A stretch of 15,586 bases of DNA from Spirochaetia bacterium (GTDB taxonomy: Bacteria; Spirochaetota; Leptospirae; Leptospirales; Leptonemataceae), in assembly GCA_016195395.1 (NCBI GenBank), contig JACPZR010000294.1, positions 1 through 15,586 of the forward strand. Reading direction: 5' to 3'. The notes under the pieces were generated by a model. That model had not been told where the DNA came from, ran no database searches, and saw only the letters and a program-made list of their open reading frames with translations. The stretch's first letter is position 1, and each line of letters begins with the position of its first letter. The position numbers and the translations under genes are program-made. Below, one piece after another: positions 7,236-15,185 of the stretch.

Positions 7236-8200
7236 CACCGGCTGGGTTTGTGAAAAAGCGTTCTGCGGACTGGGAGGCGCTGGAACAGCTTCTGGGCCGG
7301 ATGACCGAGCGTCGGGACAAGGTCACGTCTGTGGAGGATATGCTCCGCTTTGCCCGGCTATATCGTTCCGTCTGCACAGACCTGAGCCTTGCAGGGGCGC
7401 TCCGGCTTCCCGTCGGCATTCAAACGCATCTGGAAGATCTCGTTTCGCGCAGTCACAACCACCTCTATTCAGGAAAGAAAAAGCGCACAGTTGACGTTGT
7501 CCGCTTCTTCCTTGAGACGATGCCACAGGCAGTGTTCCGTGACAAGTATGTCCGAATCTGCACGGTCGCGTTCTTTGTTCCGTTTTTCATGTGCGGTGTG
7601 CTGGCCTACAAGTCCAAGGATTTTGCGCGCGCTGTGCTGGGCGATGCTGTGCTTGAGCAGTACGAGGACATGCATTCAAACAGAGACGAAAACCCAACGC
7701 TTGGCGGCGTTGTCGGGTCTACCGGGTTCTATGTGGCGAATAACGTTGGAATCGATCTTCTGACGTTTGGTATTGGAATTCTCGGCGGGGTGGGCTCTCT
7801 CTTCTTCACGGTTTTCAATGCGGTCAATCTGGGCGCTGTGCTGGGGTATCTTTTGAGTTCGCCGGCCAGGAACATGATCTTGTCCTGGATCCCGGGGCAT
7901 GCCCCGTTTGAACTGACCGCCATTGGGATTGCGGCGGGGGCCGGGATGCGCATAGGCTTGGCATTTGTTACTCCTGCGGGCCGCACGCGCCTGCGGGCGC
8001 TCCGTGAGGAAGCGCGCGCCGCCATCCCTGTGTTTGCCGCCGGGGCTCTCCTGACATTCCTTGCTGCGGGGATCGAGGCTTCGATTGCTCCGTCCTCTCT
8101 TCCCATCGCATGGAAGGTGGGTGTGGGCGCGGTCTGCACGGTTCTGATGTTCTGTTATTTTGTGCTTTTGGGCGGTCGGCAGGTCAGTGGACATACGTAA
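7232..8200 (+). CDS. SpoIIM-family membrane protein
   Basis: A 322-residue protein of the stage II sporulation protein M family (PF01944-like). A cytoplasmic helical N-terminal part (residues 1-105) is followed by membrane helices at about 107-126, 172-208, 226-246, 264-282 and 294-314. The family patterns are visible: YVANNVGIDLLTFGIGILGG (167-186), then PGHAPFELTAIGIAAGAGMRIG (221-242), the usual HGxxEL..I.IAGAAG variant. In endospore formers SpoIIM belongs to the DMP engulfment complex. Non-sporulating bacteria commonly carry a homologue in MoxR/DUF58 clusters, where its role is unknown, and nothing here suggests sporulation. The ATG overlaps the RDD stop by 4 nt, and the end overlaps the next gene by about 14 nt. 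Confidence 0.88.
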   Translation: MTPAGFVKKRSADWEALEQLLGRMTERRDKVTSVEDMLRFARLYRSVCTDLSLAGALRLPVGIQTHLEDLVSRSHNHLYSGKKKRTVDVVRFFLETMPQAVFRDKYVRICTVAFFVPFFMCGVLAYKSKDFARAVLGDAVLEQYEDMHSNRDENPTLGGVVGSTGFYVANNVGIDLLTFGIGILGGVGSLFFTVFNAVNLGAVLGYLLSSPARNMILSWIPGHAPFELTAIGIAAGAGMRIGLAFVTPAGRTRLRALREEARAAIPVFAAGALLTFLAAGIEASIAPSSLPIAWKVGVGAVCTVLMFCYFVLLGGRQVSGHT

Positions 8201-8984
8201 CGTTCAATGTGTTCTCAGGAAGCGCAGGCTGGACGAAATCTTCGATCTGGCGGTGTTGTTCTCCGCAAATAACGTGAAAGTCTATCTGCGTTACGTGGCG
8301 CCGGCTTGTCTCCTTGTTTTGGCATTCAATGTTCTTGTGATCCGGCTTGTGCGGACCCCGGACGGAAGCACCTTCAAGCAGCAGTCAGCGATGTTTCTAT
8401 TGCTCTTAATGGAGCGTATCCTGGTGGCACTGCCGGTGGTGCTCATCAGCGGCCGGCTCATGTTCGACGAACGACCCGCTTTCAAGTCTCTGATCCAAGC
8501 TTCATGGAAATCTCTCTTTCCGTTTGTTGTGGCGCGGTTTGTGGGTTTGGTTCAAGTCACGGTCCTTGCTCCGTTTGTGATTCCTCTTTGGATTGGAGTG
8601 GTGCGGAACGCGTTCCTAGACGAGGTGATACTGCTTGAGCAGCTGCGTTTCCGGGATGCGTCTCGTCGCCTTGCATCGTTTGCGGTGGAGCGGGTTCCGG
8701 TCTTCATTTTTCTGGACCTTGTATTCATGGCCGCGTTTTTGGCGGTGGGCACTATGACGTTTGGATTTTTGTTGGATGTGACGGGCCTGGCTGGAACGCA
8801 CTGGATGCTCAAAGCCGGCGTTTCACTGATGTCCCCGCTCTTTCACTTGCTTGTTCTATGTTACTTTGTATTCCAATCTATTGCGCGCTTTCTGTTCTAC
8901 ATCGACACCCGGTCCCGGAGTGAGGGATGGGACACGGAGCTCATGCTCCTGAACGGCGTGCGTGAAACGGATGAGGGCGCATGA
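8187..8984 (+). CDS. Polytopic membrane protein of the MoxR/DUF58 cluster
   Basis: About 265 residues from GTG at 8187, which overlaps the SpoIIM gene by 14 nt and has AGG nearby. A TTG at 8160 is possible but would lengthen the overlap without adding conserved sequence. The protein begins with a basic cytoplasmic segment, then has about six hydrophobic stretches (for example FLLLLMERILVALPVVLISG, and the long VPVFIFLDLVFMAAFLAVG). It ends with RFLFYIDTRSRSEGWDTEL. That last motif (Y-x-D-x-R-x-R-x-E-G-W/F-D) recurs at the C-terminus of polytopic proteins encoded beside DUF4129 and DUF58 genes. Those are often loosely annotated as membrane proteins of the DUF7544 or glycerophosphodiesterase membrane-domain kind. 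No enzyme motif is visible, so a structural membrane subunit is the likeliest role. Confidence 0.72.
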   Translation: MDIRNVQCVLRKRRLDEIFDLAVLFSANNVKVYLRYVAPACLLVLAFNVLVIRLVRTPDGSTFKQQSAMFLLLLMERILVALPVVLISGRLMFDERPAFKSLIQASWKSLFPFVVARFVGLVQVTVLAPFVIPLWIGVVRNAFLDEVILLEQLRFRDASRRLASFAVERVPVFIFLDLVFMAAFLAVGTMTFGFLLDVTGLAGTHWMLKAGVSLMSPLFHLLVLCYFVFQSIARFLFYIDTRSRSEGWDTELMLLNGVRETDEGA

Positions 8985-9700
8985 GAGGGACGCTGTCATT
9001 GTTCTTTGCGCGCGGAGTTGGAGCGTTAGTCTTTGCCTGCTCTATGTGTTTTCCCGCGGAGAGCATCAGCGCAGCCCCGGATCCGGTTCCAGAAAGCCTC
9101 TCGCAAATGCCGTGGTACAATAAACCAAAAGACGACTATCGCCATTATGATCCATCCGACATCAAGCTCCCGGGCCAGTCTCGTCAGGGGCCCGGGTTTG
9201 CGCTTCCGTCGGTTGGAATCTCCGCGCAGCTGGTACGTACCGTACTGATACTGGCGCTGGCCCTTGCCGCAGGCTTTGTGATTTATTCTCTTTTTCGCTA
9301 CTTTGTCGGCAGACGCAGAGATGCGGCGCCTGTGGAAGCGGGCGGGCGTGTTCACTACATGGCGGCGCCTCTGGAGGAGATCGTCCGGGGAAAGAGCAAT
9401 CCATGGGAGGAGTTTGACCTTGCATTGGCGGAGGGACGTTATCGGGAGGCAGCAGCGTTTCTGTACGGAATCGCCGTGAGTCACTTTCAGAAAGAGGGGG
9501 TGATTCCCCAGAGCGACGCCCTCACAGCCCGGGATCTGATCCGCGCCTTCCATTTATCCGGACCCAATGATGAGGAGGTGAAGAAAATCTTTGCGGGAAT
9601 TGCGCGGATCTATGAGGGGGCGGTGTACGCGGAAATTGAGCCTCCCGCGGATCTCTTACGGTCGCTTCGATTAGCATTTCCAGAGTTGCGACGCCCATGA
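8981..9700 (+). CDS. DUF4129-like protein: signal peptide, one membrane helix, cytoplasmic domain
   Basis: A 239-residue protein whose ATG overlaps the previous stop as ATGA. A signal peptide covers about residues 1-32 (ending ISAA). A short Pro/Tyr-rich periplasmic segment (33-82) is followed by a transmembrane helix (about 84-107), a basic stop-transfer FVGRRR, and a cytoplasmic domain (about 140-235). That domain carries the DUF4129 pattern: an alpha-helical ALAEGRYREAAAFLYGIAVS, then DALTARDLIRAF, and IFAGIARIYEGAVYAE. In the family this C-terminal domain follows a membrane helix and is thought to be a scaffolding or sensing element next to MoxR. Predicted topology is N-terminus out and C-terminus in. 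It overlaps the DUF4350 gene by 4 nt. Family assignment is by pattern and neighbourhood. Confidence 0.75.
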   Translation: MRGTLSLFFARGVGALVFACSMCFPAESISAAPDPVPESLSQMPWYNKPKDDYRHYDPSDIKLPGQSRQGPGFALPSVGISAQLVRTVLILALALAAGFVIYSLFRYFVGRRRDAAPVEAGGRVHYMAAPLEEIVRGKSNPWEEFDLALAEGRYREAAAFLYGIAVSHFQKEGVIPQSDALTARDLIRAFHLSGPNDEEVKKIFAGIARIYEGAVYAEIEPPADLLRSLRLAFPELRRP

Positions 9701-10998
9701 GGCCCCTGATTCCAGAAAAAGCGCGCCGTATCTGTGCAGGGATGCTGGTCACGGGGGCTGCCTTTGGCGCGTCATGCGCTCCTCTTGTGGAGGAATCCTA
9801 CGGCACCATCGGCAACAAGAGCATCAATGGGATTGATGCCTTCGTGAGTCTCCTTGAGGCCAAAGCAGGAAAGATCGAGAAGACCGCATACATGACGCGG
9901 CATCTCCGTGAAAAAGCGGACGTCGTGGTTCATTTCCAGAGATCGGAATCATCAGACGAGATTTACTTTCGGCGCATTGAGGCCATGCTGTCAGGGATGG
10001 ATTACGACACGGGCAAGGCGGATGACAAAACGAACGTCATGGGCCGGCGTCCTACAGCCGTGTACGCACAGAATGAACCGGCGGACGACGATTCTGATGA
10101 AGGGTCAGACTCCGGACAGGGGAAGTTGGGCGACTCCAAAGACAAAGGCGCTAAACAATATTTGACGATCCTGTATTTTCTCAGAGATACTGACGCTTCT
10201 GCTGCTTTTTGGGCGCGGCTTCGGTCGGATGTTTCCGCCAGTCCTGCCCACGTTGACTATGTTGAAGCGGAGCTGGAGCTGCGTAGAATGCGGCGCGAGC
10301 GTTATCCGTCAGGAGGCCTCATCCCTCTGGGAAAACGCTCCATTGTCCGCCCCGAAGGCCTTGACCGGGAGGATCTCTATTGGTCATCCTCCGCCTTCCC
10401 CAGCGGAGTACGCCGGTTCCCACTGCGTTCGCTCATGGAGTCGCCGGTGTTCTATTATGATCATGGCGCGCATTCCACGGTAACGTTGCTTCAGACGGGA
10501 CGCGGGGAGGTGCTCATCCGGGAGATCCGCATGGATCGCGGACGCATTATTGTGGTGTCGAATTCGGAGCCGTTTTTGAACTTCAGTTTGGTTCTGCCGC
10601 ACCATCGCACCGCGGCGTCTGAATTGATTCAGTATACATTGGGATACACGAACCCTGCCGATCGGACTGTTGCCCTCGTGCAGCAGTCGCTCGCCGAACC
10701 GCGCCGGGCCGCGCGCGAGGAAAGCACATTTCTCCGGTTTTTAAAAGTCTATCCGCTCAACGTGATTGTTCTTCAAGCGGCGCTTTTGTTGCTCCTGTAT
10801 GCGCTGGCCAAATGGCCGCACACAGGACGTCCCCTTCCGGAATCCACTGCGGGAAGCCGGGATTTCATGGAACACTTTGTGGCGCTTGGGGGACGGCTGG
10901 CGCGGGCAAAGGACAAGGAAGACGCGCTCAAGCGCTTGGCCGCATTCTTAAAAAAGGGCAAGACCTCAGGTGCTTTGTCCGGGAGTTCTCGAAAATGA
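9697..10998 (+). CDS. DUF4350-like protein
   Basis: A 433-residue protein starting ATGA over the DUF4129 stop. A hydrophobic export signal (about residues 12-26) ends with a Cys (C27) in FGASC, a plausible but not textbook lipobox. The main domain resembles DUF4350: SYGTIGNKSINGIDAFVSLLEA (34-55), a region reading GRIIVVSNSEPFLNFSL (282-298), then a membrane helix (about 353-371) and a cytoplasmic tail with WPHTGRPLPE (373-382), usual for this family. Between about 126 and 154 an Asp/Ser/Gly/Lys-rich low-complexity insertion splits the domain, probably a disordered periplasmic loop. In related clusters DUF4350 proteins present a periplasmic, glutamine-amidotransferase-like fold without evident catalysis. 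It overlaps the MoxR gene by 4 nt. Confidence 0.75.
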   Translation: MRPLIPEKARRICAGMLVTGAAFGASCAPLVEESYGTIGNKSINGIDAFVSLLEAKAGKIEKTAYMTRHLREKADVVVHFQRSESSDEIYFRRIEAMLSGMDYDTGKADDKTNVMGRRPTAVYAQNEPADDDSDEGSDSGQGKLGDSKDKGAKQYLTILYFLRDTDASAAFWARLRSDVSASPAHVDYVEAELELRRMRRERYPSGGLIPLGKRSIVRPEGLDREDLYWSSSAFPSGVRRFPLRSLMESPVFYYDHGAHSTVTLLQTGRGEVLIREIRMDRGRIIVVSNSEPFLNFSLVLPHHRTAASELIQYTLGYTNPADRTVALVQQSLAEPRRAAREESTFLRFLKVYPLNVIVLQAALLLLLYALAKWPHTGRPLPESTAGSRDFMEHFVALGGRLARAKDKEDALKRLAAFLKKGKTSGALSGSSRK

Positions 10999-11978
10999 CA
11001 GTCAGACAAACGATCTCTGCAGTAGATTTGGACGCGGCGGCCCAGGACCTGCGCCGCGTGCGGGCTGAGGTGGGCCGGGTATTCGTGGGCCAGACGGAGC
11101 TCTTGGACGGCGCTCTTTCGGCGTTGTTTGCAGGCGGGCATGTGTTGATAGAAGGTGTGCCCGGACTTGGTAAAACCCTTCTGGTGCGGGCCATGAGCCG
11201 GGCCCTGGGCGCTGTGTTTGCGCGGATTCAATTTACACCCGACTTGATGCCCTCCGATATCACGGGCTCACACATTTACAATCAGCATGAGCAGCGCTTC
11301 ATATTCAACCAAGGTCCCGTGTTCACAAACCTGCTCTTGGCCGACGAAATCAACCGCGCGCCTGCCAAGACGCATTCTGCTCTGCTTGAAATCATGCAGG
11401 AGAATCAGGTCACCATTGACAACCGGCTCTTCAAGATTGAACTGCCGTTCTTTGTAATGGCCACACAGAATCCGGTGGAATCTGAAGGAACCTACAGTCT
11501 GCCGGAAGCGCAGCTGGACCGATTTCTGCTGAAGCTTCTCATTAACTATCCTACTGAACCGGAAGAACTCTCCATTTTGCGCCTCCATGCGGACGGCGCC
11601 GGGATTGATCCCAATGTGGTGGGGAATGTTCTCTCCAAGGAACGGATTCTCGAAATTATGGGTTCGGTGCAGAAGGTTCACGTTTCTGATGCCCTCCTCT
11701 CCTACATCAACGGCCTGGTAAGGGCGTCGCGCGTTCATGAGGACGTGTATCTGGGGGCCTCACCCCGCGCCGGTATTGCGCTCCTGCGCACCGCGCGCGT
11801 TCTTGCGCTGACGGACGGCCGGGCGTTTGTGATTCCGGACGACGTCAAGCGCATGACACCCGCCGCGTTCCGTCACAGGATACTCCTGAAACCCGAGGCG
11901 GAAGTGGAGGGAGGAACGCCTGATGACGTTATCCGCGACGTCATTGGGTCCGTGGAAGTGCCCCGGGAAGTGAGGTGA
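10995..11978 (+). CDS. MoxR-family AAA+ ATPase
   Basis: A 327-residue cytoplasmic ATPase. The ATG at 10995 overlaps the DUF4350 stop (ATGA) with GGGAG nine bases upstream; the frame is open further upstream, but that part lies antiparallel to no conserved sequence and inside the preceding gene. Walker A is GVPGLGKT (residues 54-61), Walker B LLLADEINR (113-121, D117-E118), sensor 1 ATQNP (156-160), and an arginine-containing SPRAG motif follows (sensor 2 region). The insertion PSDITGSHIYN before Walker B and the QEAQLDRF-type segment (SLPEAQLDRFLLK) are characteristic of MoxR. MoxR proteins act as chaperone-like ATPases that assemble or activate partner complexes, usually together with vWA-domain proteins. 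Here the partner is the DUF58 gene directly downstream, overlapping by GTGA. Confidence 0.96.
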   Translation: MTVRQTISAVDLDAAAQDLRRVRAEVGRVFVGQTELLDGALSALFAGGHVLIEGVPGLGKTLLVRAMSRALGAVFARIQFTPDLMPSDITGSHIYNQHEQRFIFNQGPVFTNLLLADEINRAPAKTHSALLEIMQENQVTIDNRLFKIELPFFVMATQNPVESEGTYSLPEAQLDRFLLKLLINYPTEPEELSILRLHADGAGIDPNVVGNVLSKERILEIMGSVQKVHVSDALLSYINGLVRASRVHEDVYLGASPRAGIALLRTARVLALTDGRAFVIPDDVKRMTPAAFRHRILLKPEAEVEGGTPDDVIRDVIGSVEVPREVR

Positions 11979-13321
11979 TCTTTCCCACTCACAGATTCTT
12001 GTGGGCGGCTGCGGTTCCGCTGGTCCTCTCCATGGGGCTTCTGCCCCTGGATATTGCCCTTGGACCCGAGTACTCTTGGATTTCCTCCGGTGCCCTGCGT
12101 GTTGTTGCCGGGGCCGACGTTCTCCTCCTTGTGTTATTCCTGCTGGAAGCCGTGAGTCTGCCCCGTCACCGCCACATGAAGGCGATGCGGCACACGGATC
12201 CGGTGTACTCAATTCACTATCCGCATGAGGTGGTGCTTGACATCGTTCTGGTCCGGAGGGCGCCGGTGGCCGCCGTGGTCCGCGATGACTGGAGCGCAGA
12301 CATGGAAACAGCGGAGGTGCCGGAGAAGGTGGAACTCAGACCGGGCACCAACCGTATTGTCTACCGCCTGCGCGTGAACCGACGCGGCCTGCATGTCCTT
12401 GAACTGGCATACGTTACCTGCGTATCCCGTTTGGGCTTCACCAAACGCGTGCTCCGCCTTCCCGTCAGGACAGAACTGCGCGTCTATCCCGACTTAAAGG
12501 CAGTGAGCAAGTATCTTCTTCTGGCGAGAAAGTCGCACCTGGGTCTGTTGGGAATACGAAGGACGCAGAGGGGCGGGGGCGACAACGAATTCGAGCGCCT
12601 GCGCGAATACCAGCGGGACGACGAGTACCGACATATCGACTGGAAAGCCTCCGCCAAGACCAGCCGCTTGATTGTGCGGACGTACCAGATGAACCAGAAT
12701 CAGACGATCATCTTCATGGTCGATTGCGGGCGCATGATGACGGCGACGGTGGGCGGCCGGACCCTCTTGGACTACACGTTGAACAGTGTCCTTCTTCTGT
12801 CACGCGTGGCCCTTGGGCAGGGCGACAGCGTGGGTTTTCTGGCGTTTGATTCGTCGGTTCACAGGTACGTAAAGCCTGCCGGCGGGGCGGGGCATCACAG
12901 ACGACTGGTGCGCGCAGCGCACGACCTGTTTCCTTCACACAAGGAGAGCAATTTTGACCTGGCATTTCAGCATCTGAATACCTACTCGCGCAAGCGGAGT
13001 CTTGTCTGTCTCGTTACAAACGTTATCGATGAAATGAATGCCGAAATGATTCGCGCCTATTTGGGGAGTCTTGCCGGCAGGCACCTCCCGTTTGCTGTTC
13101 TCATTCGACCGCAGGACCTGGACACTCTCTTGTCAAAGAAACCGGAAACCCCCGAAGGATGGTACACCCAGGCGGCTGCGGCCGATTTTCTGCACTGGAA
13201 AGAGAGGGTGGTGCAGGGGCTTATGAACGATGGAGTGCTCGTCATGGAGGCGCCTCCGCAGGCCTTGGATACGGAGATGATCAACCGCTACTTGTCCATC
13301 AAGGCTCGAAAACTATTGTAG
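11975..13321 (+). CDS. DUF58 (vWA-like) membrane-anchored protein
   Basis: A 448-residue protein starting at GTG over the MoxR stop (GTGA). Two hydrophobic segments (about residues 7-29 and 41-62) anchor it in the membrane. A beta-rich region (about 75-170) leads to the DUF58 core, N204-EFERLREYQRDDEYRHIDW (204-223), the family signature, then a vWA-like domain: IIFMVDCGRMM (245-255), LDYTLNSVLLLSRVALGQGDSVGFLAFDSSV (265-295) and a C-terminal portion to 448. The metal-site DxSxS is replaced by DCGRM. The same DxGRxM form is common in one DUF58 subgroup, so it is not necessarily a loss. DUF58 proteins pair with MoxR ATPases. This is the last gene of the plus-strand block, and its stop is 16 bp from the stop of the convergent DUF3859-like gene. 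Confidence 0.92.
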   Translation: MIFPTHRFLWAAAVPLVLSMGLLPLDIALGPEYSWISSGALRVVAGADVLLLVLFLLEAVSLPRHRHMKAMRHTDPVYSIHYPHEVVLDIVLVRRAPVAAVVRDDWSADMETAEVPEKVELRPGTNRIVYRLRVNRRGLHVLELAYVTCVSRLGFTKRVLRLPVRTELRVYPDLKAVSKYLLLARKSHLGLLGIRRTQRGGGDNEFERLREYQRDDEYRHIDWKASAKTSRLIVRTYQMNQNQTIIFMVDCGRMMTATVGGRTLLDYTLNSVLLLSRVALGQGDSVGFLAFDSSVHRYVKPAGGAGHHRRLVRAAHDLFPSHKESNFDLAFQHLNTYSRKRSLVCLVTNVIDEMNAEMIRAYLGSLAGRHLPFAVLIRPQDLDTLLSKKPETPEGWYTQAAAADFLHWKERVVQGLMNDGVLVMEAPPQALDTEMINRYLSIKARKLL

Positions 13322-13337
13322 GACGCGCGGACCGGGC

Positions 13338-13805
13338 TTACCGATATGTGCGGAACTCCTGGCTGAAGAGAAGACAGTTCCCCTCCCACAACTGGAATTT
13401 CCAGCGTCCCGTTACGAATTCAAACGGAAACCGATCGTCGAACCCCATTTCCGGGTGCGTAACCAGATAACGCATCCGCGGGCGTCGCTCCGCGCGTACC
13501 CCGTCCACGCGGTAACGAATGTAGATCCAGTTCCCGGACTCAAGCGGGATGTCGCGGGTTGTGCGTATGAATTCGTACTGATCAGGGCGGAATAAGTTGG
13601 CTGCGGCTGTGCGTGAGGGGTCAATCGGAACCAGCTCCACTGGTCCTGTCCGGGCCAGTCCGTATTCGAGTACGGTTGCTTTCGACTGCGTGCACGGCTT
13701 TTCTTTCTCGGTGGAGCCCGTGGCCCATGCGGACTGAGCGCCCCAAACGAACACCACTGCCGCCGCTGCGTATGAGAAACGAAAAGCGATGTCCTTGGCG
13801 CGCAT
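13338..13805 (-). CDS. Secreted DUF3859-like protein
   Basis: A 155-residue protein with a signal peptide (about residues 1-28, ending SAWA) and a short mature domain of about 127 residues. The pattern fits DUF3859: VLEYGL (46-50) near the start, RTTRDIPLESGNWIYIRYRV (81-100), LVTHPEM (114-120), and TGRWKFQLWEGNCLLFSQEF at the end (132-151). Mature cysteines C38 and C144 could form one disulphide. The ATG at 13805 has GGAGG ten bases upstream, inside the end of the MFS gene, so the two are probably translationally coupled; the gene gap is 6 bp. Family function is unknown. An immunoglobulin-like periplasmic fold is plausible. No other start fits the signal peptide. Confidence 0.7.
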   Translation of the reverse strand: MRAKDIAFRFSYAAAAVVFVWGAQSAWATGSTEKEKPCTQSKATVLEYGLARTGPVELVPIDPSRTAAANLFRPDQYEFIRTTRDIPLESGNWIYIRYRVDGVRAERRPRMRYLVTHPEMGFDDRFPFEFVTGRWKFQLWEGNCLLFSQEFRTYR

Positions 13806-13811
13806 GGGCCA

Positions 13812-15068
13812 TTATCCTCCAACCGCCGGCTTCACGCGGCGCGACACCAGGATCGAGACAAGGCTGATTGCTGCGGCCATGTAACCCACCCGGTCATAGT
13901 GGAGGAGTCTGCCGTCCGGGTTGTTGGCAAGAATCGCTCCGGCCGTCAAGGCCGCGAGCCCTGAACCCACATGCTGCACAGCTGTTACGATGCTCATGAA
14001 GCTGCCGCGTTCCTGGGGGGGAGCGCTCGCGGTAATCATGGCCATCGCGGGAATGATGCGGCCGGATACAAAGACCATAAAGAGCGTGGTCACAAGGAAC
14101 ACTACAGCGGACGGGACAACGGGCAGATTGGTCAATAGGACAAGAGGAATGCAGGCGAGCACGGCAGTGAGCGCAAAAATCCGCGGTTTCCCGAAACGAT
14201 CCGCCAACCGGCCCACGTAGCGTGCCGAAAAGAACGTGCAGGCTCCGCCGAAAAAGTAGACATAGCTCAGCTGGCCTTCCGGCAGCCCGACGTTACCCAC
14301 GAGGTACGGCGCTATGTACGGGATAACTGAAAATCCGGCAAAGATCACCGCCAGCATAAAGAGGTAGGCGTTCAGCCGCGCGGGATTCGTGAACAGACGG
14401 AGGAAGCGCGCGGCCGGCGGGTGTTCGTGTGCATGGTCCATATGAGTTTTGAAAGAAGGCAGGCGCAAAGAAGCCAGCCCCCACAGTCCAAGCGACATGG
14501 CGGCGAGAAGGAGAAACGGCGCCTGCCAGTTCGTGAGGTGCGCCAAAAAAAGCCCCAGGGGGACGCCCGCAATCGTGGCCACTGAAAAACTCCCCATGAT
14601 CGTGCCCATGGCAGCCCCGCGTCGTCCCTCCGGCACAGCATCCCCCACGATGGCAAGGATCGTGGCCGACATGATTCCGCCGAAGGCTCCCGCGGTGATG
14701 CGTCCCGCCATGAGCCACCAGTAGGAAGGGGCAAACGCGCAGAGGAGCGTGCCGGCGCCAAAGCCCGCATAGATCGCGAGGAGGCTTGTCTTTCTGTCAA
14801 ATCGGTCCAGGAAGAACCCGGCGAAGATGCCTGTGACAAAAGCGCTGATCGAATAACTCGATACCAGAAGACCGAATTCGTAGGGGCCAATGCTAAAAGC
14901 GCGGAAGAACTGAGGACCCAGCGGCATCATGATCACGAAATCCAGAATGTTCGTGAACTGCATAGCTGAGAGGAGAAAAAGAAGAAACCCTTCGCTCACC
15001 TGAACACGCGGACGGATGAGGGCAAGGGCCTCCGCTTCAGAATCTGCCGTAGTCGTTTTTCTTCTCAT
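13812..15068 (-). CDS. MFS transporter, DHA1-like exporter
   Basis: A 418-residue MFS protein with the usual twelve hydrophobic segments. The first helix reads LLFLLSAMQFTNILDFVIMMPLGPQF-like, as in DHA1 exporters (AraJ, EmrD relatives). Signature A appears twice, as GFFLDRFDRKTSLL between TM2 and TM3 (84-97) and GRLADRFGK in the second half, and VGDAVPEGRRGAAMG (141-155) follows TM5. Drug or sugar efflux is a family-level guess; the substrate is unknown. The ATG at 15068 has AGGG nine bases away; an in-frame ATG at 15146 would add 26 basic residues with no good ribosome-binding site. The central cytoplasmic loop has a His cluster (H209-x-DH-x-H-x-H, residues 209-216). It is downstream of the cyclase gene and coupled to the DUF3859-like gene. 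Confidence 0.88.
   Translation of the reverse strand: MRRKTTTADSEAEALALIRPRVQVSEGFLLFLLSAMQFTNILDFVIMMPLGPQFFRAFSIGPYEFGLLVSSYSISAFVTGIFAGFFLDRFDRKTSLLAIYAGFGAGTLLCAFAPSYWWLMAGRITAGAFGGIMSATILAIVGDAVPEGRRGAAMGTIMGSFSVATIAGVPLGLFLAHLTNWQAPFLLLAAMSLGLWGLASLRLPSFKTHMDHAHEHPPAARFLRLFTNPARLNAYLFMLAVIFAGFSVIPYIAPYLVGNVGLPEGQLSYVYFFGGACTFFSARYVGRLADRFGKPRIFALTAVLACIPLVLLTNLPVVPSAVVFLVTTLFMVFVSGRIIPAMAMITASAPPQERGSFMSIVTAVQHVGSGLAALTAGAILANNPDGRLLHYDRVGYMAAAISLVSILVSRRVKPAVGG
13816..13820 (-). promoter_or_regulatory. Shine-Dalgarno of the DUF3859-like gene
   Basis: GGAGG on the minus strand lies within the last codons of the MFS gene, ten bases before the ATG at 13805. An earlier ATG (13812) at better spacing is in another frame and gives only a 63-residue shadow. 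Confidence 0.55.
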
Positions 15069-15185
15069 TCCGTTGGGCCCTGCCGTTTTCCTTGCGGTAA
15101 TCAACAAAGGTACAGGAAGGCGCCTCTCCCGGCGATTAGAAACCATCGGGAAGTGCGCCTTCGTGACGTGGCGAAGCGGCGGGAT

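Noticed and set aside
10812..10994. Upstream extension of the MoxR frame
   Set aside because: It lies inside the DUF4350 gene; the ATG at 10995 has an ATGA overlap, a ribosome-binding site and the expected MoxR N-terminus.
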